The notes beneath the pieces are model-generated. The model made no database searches. It was given only the letters and a program-made list of their open reading frames with translations, and was not told the DNA's origin. The translations under genes and the position numbers were made by a program. A stretch of 64,000 bases of DNA from UBA5158 sp963692955 (GTDB lineage Bacteria > Pseudomonadota > Gammaproteobacteria > DSM-16500): positions 868,001 through 932,000 of the forward strand of contig OY843587.1 of the NCBI GenBank assembly GCA_963692955.1. The letters are read 5' to 3'. Positions 34,277-41,998 of the stretch are shown here, piece after piece. The stretch's first letter is position 1. The number at the start of each line of letters is the position of its first letter.

Positions 34277-35056
34277 TTAGCCGTGGCTTTCGTTGGCGAT
34301 TCTTTCGAATGTTTTCATGGTTAAACCGTCTACTATCATGAAGCGTGGTTGTGCCATCGGTTTATAGTTGCGGTTGGCGGGGATGGCGTCGATGGTGAAT
34401 GCCATTTGGTAGCCGGCTTGGGCGGCTTGTTGTTCTAGGTAATCGTTATAGATCCCGAATGGCCATGCTAATAACGTTACGTGTAGGTTGAGTTTGTCGT
34501 CTAGGATTTGTTTTGACCTTATTAATTCGTTGGCAACAAATTTTTCGAAGTGGGGGGGTGATAGGTCGCGTTTTTCATGTTTGAAGTTGGGATGGGAGTA
34601 CGTGTGGCCTTGGATGTCGAACAGGCCGGTTTGTTTTAATTCTTTTAGTTGGTCCCAGGTCATGGCATGTTTGCCGTTGGAAATGGTTTCGGGGTAGATG
34701 AATAATGTGGTCGGAATAGCGTATTTTTTTACGATAGGGAACATGTAGGTGTAGACAGATGCCCAGCCGTCATCGGCGGTGAGTACGACAGGCTTCGACG
34801 GTAGGGAAACTGGTTTGCCTTGTAAATAATCGACGGCGGTTTTTAATGGGATGAAGGTGAAGCCATTTTCTTTCAACCATTTCATTTGTGATTCAAATTT
34901 GGCGGGCGTCATGTTCATTGAGCCAGGCATGGTTGGGTTTAGATTGTGATAGCAAAGGATAGGGATGTTAACTTTGCCTTCGGCAAGTGCTGCGCCGGTA
35001 AAGAATAGGGAGATGGCGAACAAGAGAGGACAAATAATTTTTTGGAAAAGTGACAT
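34277..35056 (-). CDS. secreted polysaccharide deacetylase (NodB domain)
   Basis: 259 residues with a signal peptide (cleavage near TGAALA). Carbohydrate-esterase-4 motifs are present: VVLTADDGW (motif 1, with TADD in place of TFDD) and IQGHTYSHPNF (motif 2, zinc-binding His pair); ILCYHNL occurs early. It probably removes acetyl groups from an N-acetylated glycan in the periplasm or outside, with peptidoglycan or a poly-GlcNAc as candidate substrates. A GAGGA ribosome-binding site precedes the ATG. Confidence 0.88.
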   Translation of the reverse strand: MSLFQKIICPLLFAISLFFTGAALAEGKVNIPILCYHNLNPTMPGSMNMTPAKFESQMKWLKENGFTFIPLKTAVDYLQGKPVSLPSKPVVLTADDGWASVYTYMFPIVKKYAIPTTLFIYPETISNGKHAMTWDQLKELKQTGLFDIQGHTYSHPNFKHEKRDLSPPHFEKFVANELIRSKQILDDKLNLHVTLLAWPFGIYNDYLEQQAAQAGYQMAFTIDAIPANRNYKPMAQPRFMIVDGLTMKTFERIANESHG

Positions 35057-35119
35057 GTCGTATCCTCATGGTGAGTGATACGTACAGTGTAGCAGAGAAT
35101 TATAGTTCCGGGGAAAACT

Positions 35120-35152
35120 CAAGAGCTTACCGTGATTAGGGGTAAGCTCTTG
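35120..35152 (-). terminator. hairpin terminator after the 533-residue gene
   Basis: A perfect 12-bp inverted repeat, CAAGAGCTTACC and GGTAAGCTCTTG with a 9-base loop. Read on the reverse strand it is followed by AGTTTTCC, a modest T-tract. Confidence 0.7.
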
Positions 35153-35182
35153 GCATAGTTTTAAGACATGGTGCAATTAGAT

Positions 35183-36784
35183 TTACCGGTTTGAACGGCG
35201 TTGTTGGGTGCCGACTTCGAGTATGTTCAATGATTTAATTTCATCATTGAAATTAGCTTTTTTATTACTTTCTGCTTTTTCTATGATGCTACTTGCTATG
35301 CTTATAGCGCTGGCATGAGCAAGATCTCCCGGCAGCGCGGTTTTAATTACTTGCATTAAGTTTTCTTTGATTTCACTTTCGGTTGTGGGGGTAAACACAC
35401 CTACGACCCTGCTTTTTAATTCTTTGCCTCTACCATTTAACAGGGCATAAATGACGAGGGCTTGTCCCAACGGGGTTTGGGCGGATTCGAGTAATGAAAT
35501 ATAGGCATGGGCGCGTAGGTTGCCGCGCTCGCTATCGAATGTTTTCGATAGGAGAGGCAGGCTATTAATGCGGTTGGCGAGATAGTCTTTAATTGCCTCT
35601 TCAACAGAGTTAAATTTTTCTTTAAACGCGAGTTCTTTACTCGTATCATTTTTCTCACTGCGCAACAGAGGTTCGGCGTCAGTTAGCATCTGACTGAAAA
35701 TTTCTTCTAATTTTAACGCATTCTTTTTTAATAATCCGGTCGTCCCAGAATCTTTATGTAAGCCTAACGTATTTAAGAAATTGTTGATGGGCACGCTCAA
35801 CATACCGGTATGTTGAATGTCCTGCGATATTCTACTGAGATCACCGATGGCTTTGACAAATTGCGGAAAAGATAATTCGCCGTTTTTAAAAAGTTTAACT
35901 TTCTCTAATACGAGTTGTAAGTTGACGATCTTTCTTGAAATCATTTCGATTTGTATGCCGCTCGCGAGGGGCAATTTGGCCTGCATTTTTTTTAAAAACT
36001 TTTGCGTGCTAGCTTCAATTTCTAATGTGGTGTCTAGCATATCGCCCACCAACTTCGTCATCTTCTCGCTGCCTAGATACGCGCTGGCAACAAGTGGGTT
36101 ATCGGTGCCAATGCCTAATATTTCATAACCATCAGAAGTAGGGCGCGCCAACACTTTGCAATTGTATTTGAATTTCCACGCGCCTTTCCATGCCAATTCT
36201 ATGTCGCGCCGATATTCTTCAGGGGTTTTTTTGGGATGGCCTTTAGCAATTAGCGCTAACTTTTCATCTAGAATAAAATTTGGGTCTTCCGGCACTCTAA
36301 CGTAGGCGGATTCAATTTCAACGGTCCTGATGGGCGTGCTATCTCCATAAAGAAAAATATCTTCCTTGGTATCATTGGCTGTTTGTAAGAGATAATTACC
36401 TTCCATAAAATACTGTTGCACGGGAGTCAGCACTAAGTAAGAAACATTTTGATTGTGATGATCAATAATATTCTGTGCGTGTTCTCCAAATGTATTCACA
36501 ATAGTTTCGTAAGTTTCTTTTTCGTTTAAATCGCTAATATTATGGTTGGAGATTTTTATATTGCGTGTTGTATCGGTGTGTAATGAAGTAATCGTTGTGG
36601 GTGCTTCATTGGCAATAACTAGTTTTGAAGAAAAATCGCCTAAAACATGCAATTGTTTTATATAATTATTTTCTGACGCCATCAATTGATATGAATTAAT
36701 AAGATAGGGATAATCGTAAGTAGGCATGTTGTCATTAATGATGACATCAAGGTTTTCTGCGGAAGTCTCTTTTTTAGAAAACAT
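35183..36784 (-). CDS. unknown 533-residue soluble protein
   Basis: A GAGGAGAG ribosome-binding site precedes the ATG. There is no signal peptide or membrane helix. The N-terminal third is mixed alpha/beta (with YLVLTPVQQYFMEGNYLL near 115), followed by AWKGAWKFKYNCKVLARP; the remainder is mostly helical, with Lys- and Leu-rich heptad-like stretches. I see no catalytic motif. It is a single-gene transcript with its own terminator among other unknown genes. It could be a secreted effector or a cytoplasmic orphan. Confidence 0.55.
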   Translation of the reverse strand: MFSKKETSAENLDVIINDNMPTYDYPYLINSYQLMASENNYIKQLHVLGDFSSKLVIANEAPTTITSLHTDTTRNIKISNHNISDLNEKETYETIVNTFGEHAQNIIDHHNQNVSYLVLTPVQQYFMEGNYLLQTANDTKEDIFLYGDSTPIRTVEIESAYVRVPEDPNFILDEKLALIAKGHPKKTPEEYRRDIELAWKGAWKFKYNCKVLARPTSDGYEILGIGTDNPLVASAYLGSEKMTKLVGDMLDTTLEIEASTQKFLKKMQAKLPLASGIQIEMISRKIVNLQLVLEKVKLFKNGELSFPQFVKAIGDLSRISQDIQHTGMLSVPINNFLNTLGLHKDSGTTGLLKKNALKLEEIFSQMLTDAEPLLRSEKNDTSKELAFKEKFNSVEEAIKDYLANRINSLPLLSKTFDSERGNLRAHAYISLLESAQTPLGQALVIYALLNGRGKELKSRVVGVFTPTTESEIKENLMQVIKTALPGDLAHASAISIASSIIEKAESNKKANFNDEIKSLNILEVGTQQRRSNR

Positions 36785-36978
36785 ATTCTCTCCTCTCGCC
36801 TGTAGGTTAATTATAGCACGAAATGACTTTAAGCTTTTTTGCTTGATATTTTTTACTCATATATTTCATAAGGTTAAAAAGCTAAAATTTTGTCGTGTAA
36901 GCTTAAAAAACCGCGAATTGACAAGCTCAAATAGATGGACTAACTTGTTATACTTTTTATTAAAAAAACAGGTGTAAC

Positions 36979-37716
36979 ATGACTTCTTCTAGAATGATCC
37001 AACAAGAATTGGATGCGCGCGCTAATGCCAGCAATCCTCACAATAATCAATCCAATCCAACTTTAGATAGGTTACGAGAAAGATTAAATGCTTCCGCTCC
37101 GACTGGTACTAGTGTTCCCACTGCGCCACCGTATGCTCCCTCCGCTCCGTTCACTATTGTCCCGTCGCTGAGTTCTAGCTCTAATAGCACCTACGCGGAT
37201 ACGATTACCGGCCCAGAAGGTGGCGTTTATCAAGTTTCCGGTCCTGAACACGATGAAGTTCAACAATTAATTGAAAGTTTGATGGCATTCAATGTGACGC
37301 TCGGCGGCAATTGTTCGGAACCGACCCGTGCGCTGTATAGCACTACCTTTTGTCAAAATTTCAATGCAACAGAGCAAAATCCATTAGACATTCAAGCCTG
37401 CAATGGCTCAGAACAATTGCCTGAGATTATGCAAAACATTTTTAATAACGCCACGTTGCTGTGCCCCGCGCCGAGCAGAACGCATGATCACACTGCGCGT
37501 ATGGCAGTGGCTTCGACCATATTGGGTTTATTAATGTTGTTAGTCGCTGGTTTGACTTGGCGTGCACATCAAAAAGTGCAAACTGATAGAAGCATTCCGG
37601 CTCGAGCATCTACTAGTTGGCTTGAAAATCGCCGTCGACCTGACGAATCCGATGATGAGAGTAAAGATCATAGTTACCAACCCGTTTCGACATCAGTTCC
37701 AAGTCTAGGCATGTAA
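36979..37716 (+). CDS. unknown single-pass membrane protein with Pro/Ser-rich N-terminus
   Basis: 245 residues. The N-terminal ~70 are Asn/Ser/Pro/Thr-rich and probably disordered. A central part has Cys residues (GGNCSE, TFCQNF, QACNGS, LLCPAP). One hydrophobic helix follows (about 175-195, ASTILGLLMLLVAGLTW), then a basic, Arg-rich tail. There is no N-terminal signal peptide, so the helix is a tail-proximal anchor. No family is recognised. A hairpin terminator follows. Confidence 0.55.
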   Translation: MTSSRMIQQELDARANASNPHNNQSNPTLDRLRERLNASAPTGTSVPTAPPYAPSAPFTIVPSLSSSSNSTYADTITGPEGGVYQVSGPEHDEVQQLIESLMAFNVTLGGNCSEPTRALYSTTFCQNFNATEQNPLDIQACNGSEQLPEIMQNIFNNATLLCPAPSRTHDHTARMAVASTILGLLMLLVAGLTWRAHQKVQTDRSIPARASTSWLENRRRPDESDDESKDHSYQPVSTSVPSLGM

Positions 37717-37725
37717 TTTTTCACA

Positions 37726-37756
37726 AAGCCACTCTTAAAACGGGTGGCTTAGTTTT
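37726..37756 (+). terminator. rho-independent terminator
   Basis: AAGCCAC, an 11-base loop, GTGGCTT, then AGTTTT. It closes the membrane-protein gene and touches the 3' end of the convergent gene. Confidence 0.65.
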
Positions 37757-38543
37757 AAAACCAATTTTTCGGTAACAATCGAGGCAGTTTGAAGCCTCTT
37801 TTCTTTTCTTCTTCTATTTCAAGTTCGCGAGTATTAGAGCCGCGCGCTGATGGTGTTAAGCGGGTAGAAAGCGGTTTGTTGATCGGGAGAAAACGGTTAG
37901 TGCCTGGCTGCTGGCGCGCATGGTTTTGCGTAGTTAGACTTTGGGTAGGCAAAAGATTCTTACTCGCCAATTGCAAAATGAAAGCTTCATACATTGCGTA
38001 AGTCGGTAAATTAATCCGAAAAGATAAAATATTTCCCGCGCTGTCTTTTTCGTAAATAATACAATTCGATGAAATGCCATATTGTTTTTTGAATTCTTCC
38101 AATTCTCGTAGAATCGTATCGAGATAATTTCTTAAAGCGAATTTCGCGGTGCCAGATAACAAGCCCGGGTTATACAACAAGCGTAACGTTAACGCGCCTA
38201 CTTCCATGTCGTTGTCGATGGAGAGAATATTCGTCGCCAATAAATCAGAAATAGTTTCCGTGTCGAAGTGTTCGTCGCTTTCAGTGCTTGCGGCTTCGAT
38301 GTCATCGTAGCCTTCGGCGTTTTCACGCGCTATTTTTTCGATGATTTCTTGTCGGCGTTCTAGTGTTTGTTGGTGCACGGTTATTTCAGCCGCTTCTAAT
38401 TCCGCTGCTACTTCCGCGGCGCTGCCTTGCATCGCTTTACATTGGCACGTAGCCAATTTCAACGTTCTGCATTTAGCGCAGGGATTAGTAGCGATAATTT
38501 TAGCTAGATCGCTAATATTATTTGACTGCGTTTTAACCGACAT
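37755..38543 (-). CDS. unknown protein with an N-terminal Cys cluster
   Basis: 262 residues. Near the N-terminus CAKC and CQC lie nine residues apart, a pattern that could bind zinc. A Glu/Ala-rich helix (about 40-75) is followed by an acidic stretch and a mixed domain (about 100-200, including LRNYLDTILRELEEFKKQYG). The C-terminus is polar and ends with an acidic-basic segment. No signal peptide. I do not recognise the family. Confidence 0.5.
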   Translation of the reverse strand: MSVKTQSNNISDLAKIIATNPCAKCRTLKLATCQCKAMQGSAAEVAAELEAAEITVHQQTLERRQEIIEKIARENAEGYDDIEAASTESDEHFDTETISDLLATNILSIDNDMEVGALTLRLLYNPGLLSGTAKFALRNYLDTILRELEEFKKQYGISSNCIIYEKDSAGNILSFRINLPTYAMYEAFILQLASKNLLPTQSLTTQNHARQQPGTNRFLPINKPLSTRLTPSARGSNTRELEIEEEKKRGFKLPRLLPKNWF

Positions 38544-38674
38544 AGTTAAACCTCAAATCATTCGAAAAAAGTACCATATTCTAGCATTGTGCAACATAAA
38601 GGGTCAACCTTGATTTGCTCCTTCATGTTATTGTATTAAATGGTAATCTAAGTAATTTGGCGTAGGAGTATTTG

Positions 38675-39484
38675 ATGCGGAGATTGCTACTAACTTTGCC
38701 AGCGAGACTGCAACTCTTTGTCGTGGTTTTCACGACGATCATCGTCGCGTTTGTTTGCGCTATCACGCTGCGGCAATTCTTCGATGTTCATCAACTCTTA
38801 AATAATATTTCGCTCATCACATCTGTGTATATGGTTTTAGGGACACTCTATGCCGTGTTATTAGCGTTTTCGGTGACAGGCGTGTGGCAGGGGTTTAGTA
38901 CGGCATTAATGTACGTCCAATTGGAAGCTGACGCGCTGACTGATTTAGTGCATATGGTCGAAGCTATCGATGAAAAAAAACAAATTAATTTCCGCGCGCT
39001 CGCACTGACTTATGCGACTGTGGTGATGAATGAAGAGTGGCCGACGTTAGCGATTTTAGGGGATAATTTCTTTTGTTCGCAAGAGGTAAGTCATCACTCT
39101 TCCATGGTTTTGTTGTCGGCAATGCTCGCGATAAAACCCGCGACGGAATATCAGCAAATCCTTTATTCACAAGCGTTAACGCTATTAAATAAATGGGAAG
39201 ACGCGCGCCGTACGCGGCTAAGATTGGCGCGCGGCGATAGCGCGAAAGCACTGTGGCCATTGTTGATCGCTGGCGGCGCTATTCTTTTCGCGTTTCACGG
39301 CTTGTTTGTCGCATCGTCGCACGCCATCGGCGCAGTCTTATTATTGGGTCTTTCATTTACTATCGGGTTAGCTTTCTATTTAATATTTACGCTGGATTGC
39401 CCATTCACGGGCATGCCAAAAGTAGAACCCACTCCATTTGCTTGGGTGTTAGATATATTACGCGTAGAAAAAAACGTTAGCTAA
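38675..39484 (+). CDS. DUF4239-like (bestrophin-like) membrane protein
   Basis: 269 residues from ATG 38675, with AGGAG 6 bases upstream. Four membrane helices are predicted: two N-terminal (about 12-32 and 45-70) and two C-terminal (about 195-215 and 222-245), around a soluble helical middle. The LYAVLLAFSVTGVWQGF helix followed by LEADALTDLVHMV fits DUF4239, a family of unknown function. The 3' end overlaps the convergent GTPase gene by 8 bases. Confidence 0.7.
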   Translation: MRRLLLTLPARLQLFVVVFTTIIVAFVCAITLRQFFDVHQLLNNISLITSVYMVLGTLYAVLLAFSVTGVWQGFSTALMYVQLEADALTDLVHMVEAIDEKKQINFRALALTYATVVMNEEWPTLAILGDNFFCSQEVSHHSSMVLLSAMLAIKPATEYQQILYSQALTLLNKWEDARRTRLRLARGDSAKALWPLLIAGGAILFAFHGLFVASSHAIGAVLLLGLSFTIGLAFYLIFTLDCPFTGMPKVEPTPFAWVLDILRVEKNVS

Positions 39485-40553
39485 TTCTTCTATTTTTAAT
39501 TAATCGCTCTATCTCTTTTTGAGCATGCGTCTTTCCAAACGCACCGACTAACACGCTATTACCACGGTGGGTGGAGAATAAGGTTTGTTTTTCCCAATAA
39601 ATTAGCGTGCTTTTTCGATATGTCATGGCAGTTAAAGATGCTAGACCCTGGTCACGGGCTAGTTTAAGACAATGCTGCCAGGTTGCCGTATTATGAATTC
39701 CAAAGAATTTATCTTTGCGTGGATTTTTGTGTTCGTTGAGATAGGGTTCAGCAGCGGCTACCAGAGCTTGAATAGCTTTAAGGTTATTGCCCGCTAATGC
39801 CAATTCACGTTCGAAGAGAGCTTGCAGAGCTGCTTTTTTCTCTGTCGTTGTAGAACTCAGGCCTTGCATAAACTTGCTGTCATAGTCTGGAACAGTATTA
39901 CCATTTGAAGACTTTGCTTCATCACTAGTCTGGTTGGCGCTGGAAGATGCTCCTAAACCTAAGTAGGCTGCTGAAGATGCTAAAGAAGTATTTGCAGCTT
40001 GGGCGGACGAGATATTACTCCCCAATTGTTTGGTGATTAATTTCAGTAGTTCATCTTTTCCAGTATTAAGCTTCGCGGACGTAGTCACAATTTCACAGTT
40101 AAAATTGTAGGTTTTGACAAGCATATTTTGATATTCTTCGATAGCTTTTCGAAAAGTTTCACGTTCATTTTCCGGCTTTTTGGCGAGTAAATCACTTTTC
40201 GAAATAACGATATTACAAATACTTATAAATTCGTGTGTGGGTTGGTTAGTGATGGGGTCACGGACCGGCAAGTAATTTTCAAAATATTTTAATTGTGTAT
40301 TCAGGTCCTGATAAGGATCTATAACAAAAAAATGAATATTCGCGCGGATATTAGCTTTATTAATCTCAAGCCATTTTTCCGCTCCACCAAAATCCTTAAA
40401 ACGAAATTCATGTTTTTCATCAGACTTAACAACTCTGATGTCCAGAGCTGCGGTTTGTATGTAAGTTGATGAAAAGGATTCGCCTCGGATACTTTCTAGC
40501 AAGCTAGTTTTACCGGATTCTTGGACACCGATTAGCGCACATTGAATTGTCAT
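39477..40553 (-). CDS. Ras-like small GTPase with conserved C-terminal domain (paralogue 1)
   Basis: 358 residues from ATG 40553; an upstream TTG would add 31 residues. All G motifs are present: P-loop GVQESGKTS (9-17), DFGG (54-57), SKSD (118-121) and TSAK (158-161). After a Ser/Ala linker, a C-terminal domain (about 240-355) carries AAEPYLNEHKNP and TLFSTHRGNSVLVGAFGKTH, shared with the neighbour at 40694. The GTPase should cycle GTP/GDP in the cytosol. Whether it acts in the bacterium or in a host cell is unknown. Confidence 0.75.
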   Translation of the reverse strand: MTIQCALIGVQESGKTSLLESIRGESFSSTYIQTAALDIRVVKSDEKHEFRFKDFGGAEKWLEINKANIRANIHFFVIDPYQDLNTQLKYFENYLPVRDPITNQPTHEFISICNIVISKSDLLAKKPENERETFRKAIEEYQNMLVKTYNFNCEIVTTSAKLNTGKDELLKLITKQLGSNISSAQAANTSLASSAAYLGLGASSSANQTSDEAKSSNGNTVPDYDSKFMQGLSSTTTEKKAALQALFERELALAGNNLKAIQALVAAAEPYLNEHKNPRKDKFFGIHNTATWQHCLKLARDQGLASLTAMTYRKSTLIYWEKQTLFSTHRGNSVLVGAFGKTHAQKEIERLIKNRRIS

Positions 40554-40693
40554 TGGAATACAGGCCTCTGAATAGGTAAATATTTCGAAGTGATTATGAT
40601 ACATTTCAATGCTTAAGGCAGGATTAAGAGAGTTATTTATGCACAAAAGGCGAGGTGAGTGAAAATAAGTGTCAATTATTCAATACGTTAATC

Positions 40694-41782
40694 TTAAACT
40701 CGGAAGTGCAAATCCCACATCAAATCTTCAATCTTTGCTTGAGCTATCGTTTTGCCAAACGCGCCCTTGAAAATACTATTACTTCTATGCTCAGCAAAAA
40801 GACTTTGCGTATACCAATGAGTTAACATTTCGTCCGTAACAGATGGGTCTTTATTAGCGACCTTCTCGTCTAAAGCTGCTATGGCCTTGACGCGAGCTTT
40901 TCCAAGGGATTGACTCCAGCTAGTTGTGATCTTGTTGCGGCATAAATTATCTCGAAGAGGATTTCTATGACGATTAATATAGGGTTCAGCGGTAGTGATT
41001 AACTTTTGAATTTTATTCAAGTCATCCCCTGCCGCTTCTAATTGCTCGTCAAAAATAGCTTTTGCCTTTTCACGATCTTGCTGCTTTTCATTCATGTGTG
41101 GAAAACTACTTAAATTTCTAAAAAACACGTAGTAATTTGTATCGCTAATAGCGTTGAATGGTTGGGTAGACATATAACTCGTATTAGTACTAGAACTAGT
41201 TGTAGGAGGCATGGCTCTAGTAGTAGCCGCGCTAACCGCCGTCTTTTCTTCGGCAGGCTCAGCGCTTCTTAGAGCTGCTTTGACATCTTGAAATATCGAG
41301 GTGTATGAAGCTTTAAGACTATCAATGCCCGTGGCATCTTTAGAAGAAGTTTCTAACATTCCACATTTCAATCCATATTCCGTAGTCAGTTTTTGTTGAA
41401 ACGCCGCTATTTTTTCTCGTTTCACTCTAAGTTCTTCCGGATCTAGCGTCGCTAGTAAATCGGCTTTGGTAATAATTATGTTGTGAATGTATGGTGGGGT
41501 AACGAAAGTTTCAAGATAAGTAAGTTGGGGTTCGATTTCTTGAGTAGGATCGACGACGAGATAATAGATATAAGCAAGGATGTGTTCAGGTGCAATTTTT
41601 TCTTCCATGCTTGTATCTAATATTACTAATTCCCCCAAATCCCCAGGATAAGCATAACTACGACCATGACAGTAAGTTTTAGAATATGTTTCGGTGAATG
41701 GTTTCCCATTATCTGCGATGCGATTGATTAACATAGTTTTGCCAGACTTGTTAACACCTAACACCGCTGCAGTGATTTGCAT
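40694..41782 (-). CDS. Ras-like small GTPase with conserved C-terminal domain (paralogue 2)
   Basis: 362 residues with GGAG before the ATG. The P-loop is GVNKSGKTM (9-17). The G3 motif is altered to DTSM (56-59), losing the Gly that contacts the gamma-phosphate. TKAD (105-108) and TSSK (145-148) are intact. The C-terminal domain contains AEPYINRHRNP and SLFAEHRSNSIFKGAFGKTI, matching paralogue 1 closely. Switch-II loss suggests altered or absent GTP hydrolysis. The two genes are tandem and probably arose by duplication. Confidence 0.75.
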   Translation of the reverse strand: MQITAAVLGVNKSGKTMLINRIADNGKPFTETYSKTYCHGRSYAYPGDLGELVILDTSMEEKIAPEHILAYIYYLVVDPTQEIEPQLTYLETFVTPPYIHNIIITKADLLATLDPEELRVKREKIAAFQQKLTTEYGLKCGMLETSSKDATGIDSLKASYTSIFQDVKAALRSAEPAEEKTAVSAATTRAMPPTTSSSTNTSYMSTQPFNAISDTNYYVFFRNLSSFPHMNEKQQDREKAKAIFDEQLEAAGDDLNKIQKLITTAEPYINRHRNPLRDNLCRNKITTSWSQSLGKARVKAIAALDEKVANKDPSVTDEMLTHWYTQSLFAEHRSNSIFKGAFGKTIAQAKIEDLMWDLHFRV

Positions 41783-41934
41783 TTTAACTAACTCCTAAAT
41801 CAGAGCAGCATATAATATACACATTTTGTTAAGGCAATCTTAACAGCTGCATAAAGTGATAAAGTCAATACTTTCAACAGAGTTTGAAAATTACGCATCT
41901 TTCTCAGCATGAGCTACTAGCAAAATATGTTAAA

Positions 41935-41962
41935 CTTGAAGTTTGACTACCAGACCTTATTT
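41935..41962 (+). promoter_or_regulatory. candidate sigma-32 heat-shock promoter of clpB
   Basis: CTTGAAG (41935-41941), a 13-base spacer and CCTTATTT (41955-41962). This is close to the sigma-32 consensus CTTGAAA / CCCCATNT and lies about 37 bases before the clpB start, as expected for this chaperone. Confidence 0.55.
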
Positions 41963-41998
41963 AACTAAGTATTCGGATACACTTAGAGGTCAGCATTC

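Noticed and set aside
36917..36959. Sigma-70 promoter TTGACA ... TTATACT before the gene at 36979
   Set aside because: The spacing between the two boxes is about 25 bases, far from the 16-18 needed.
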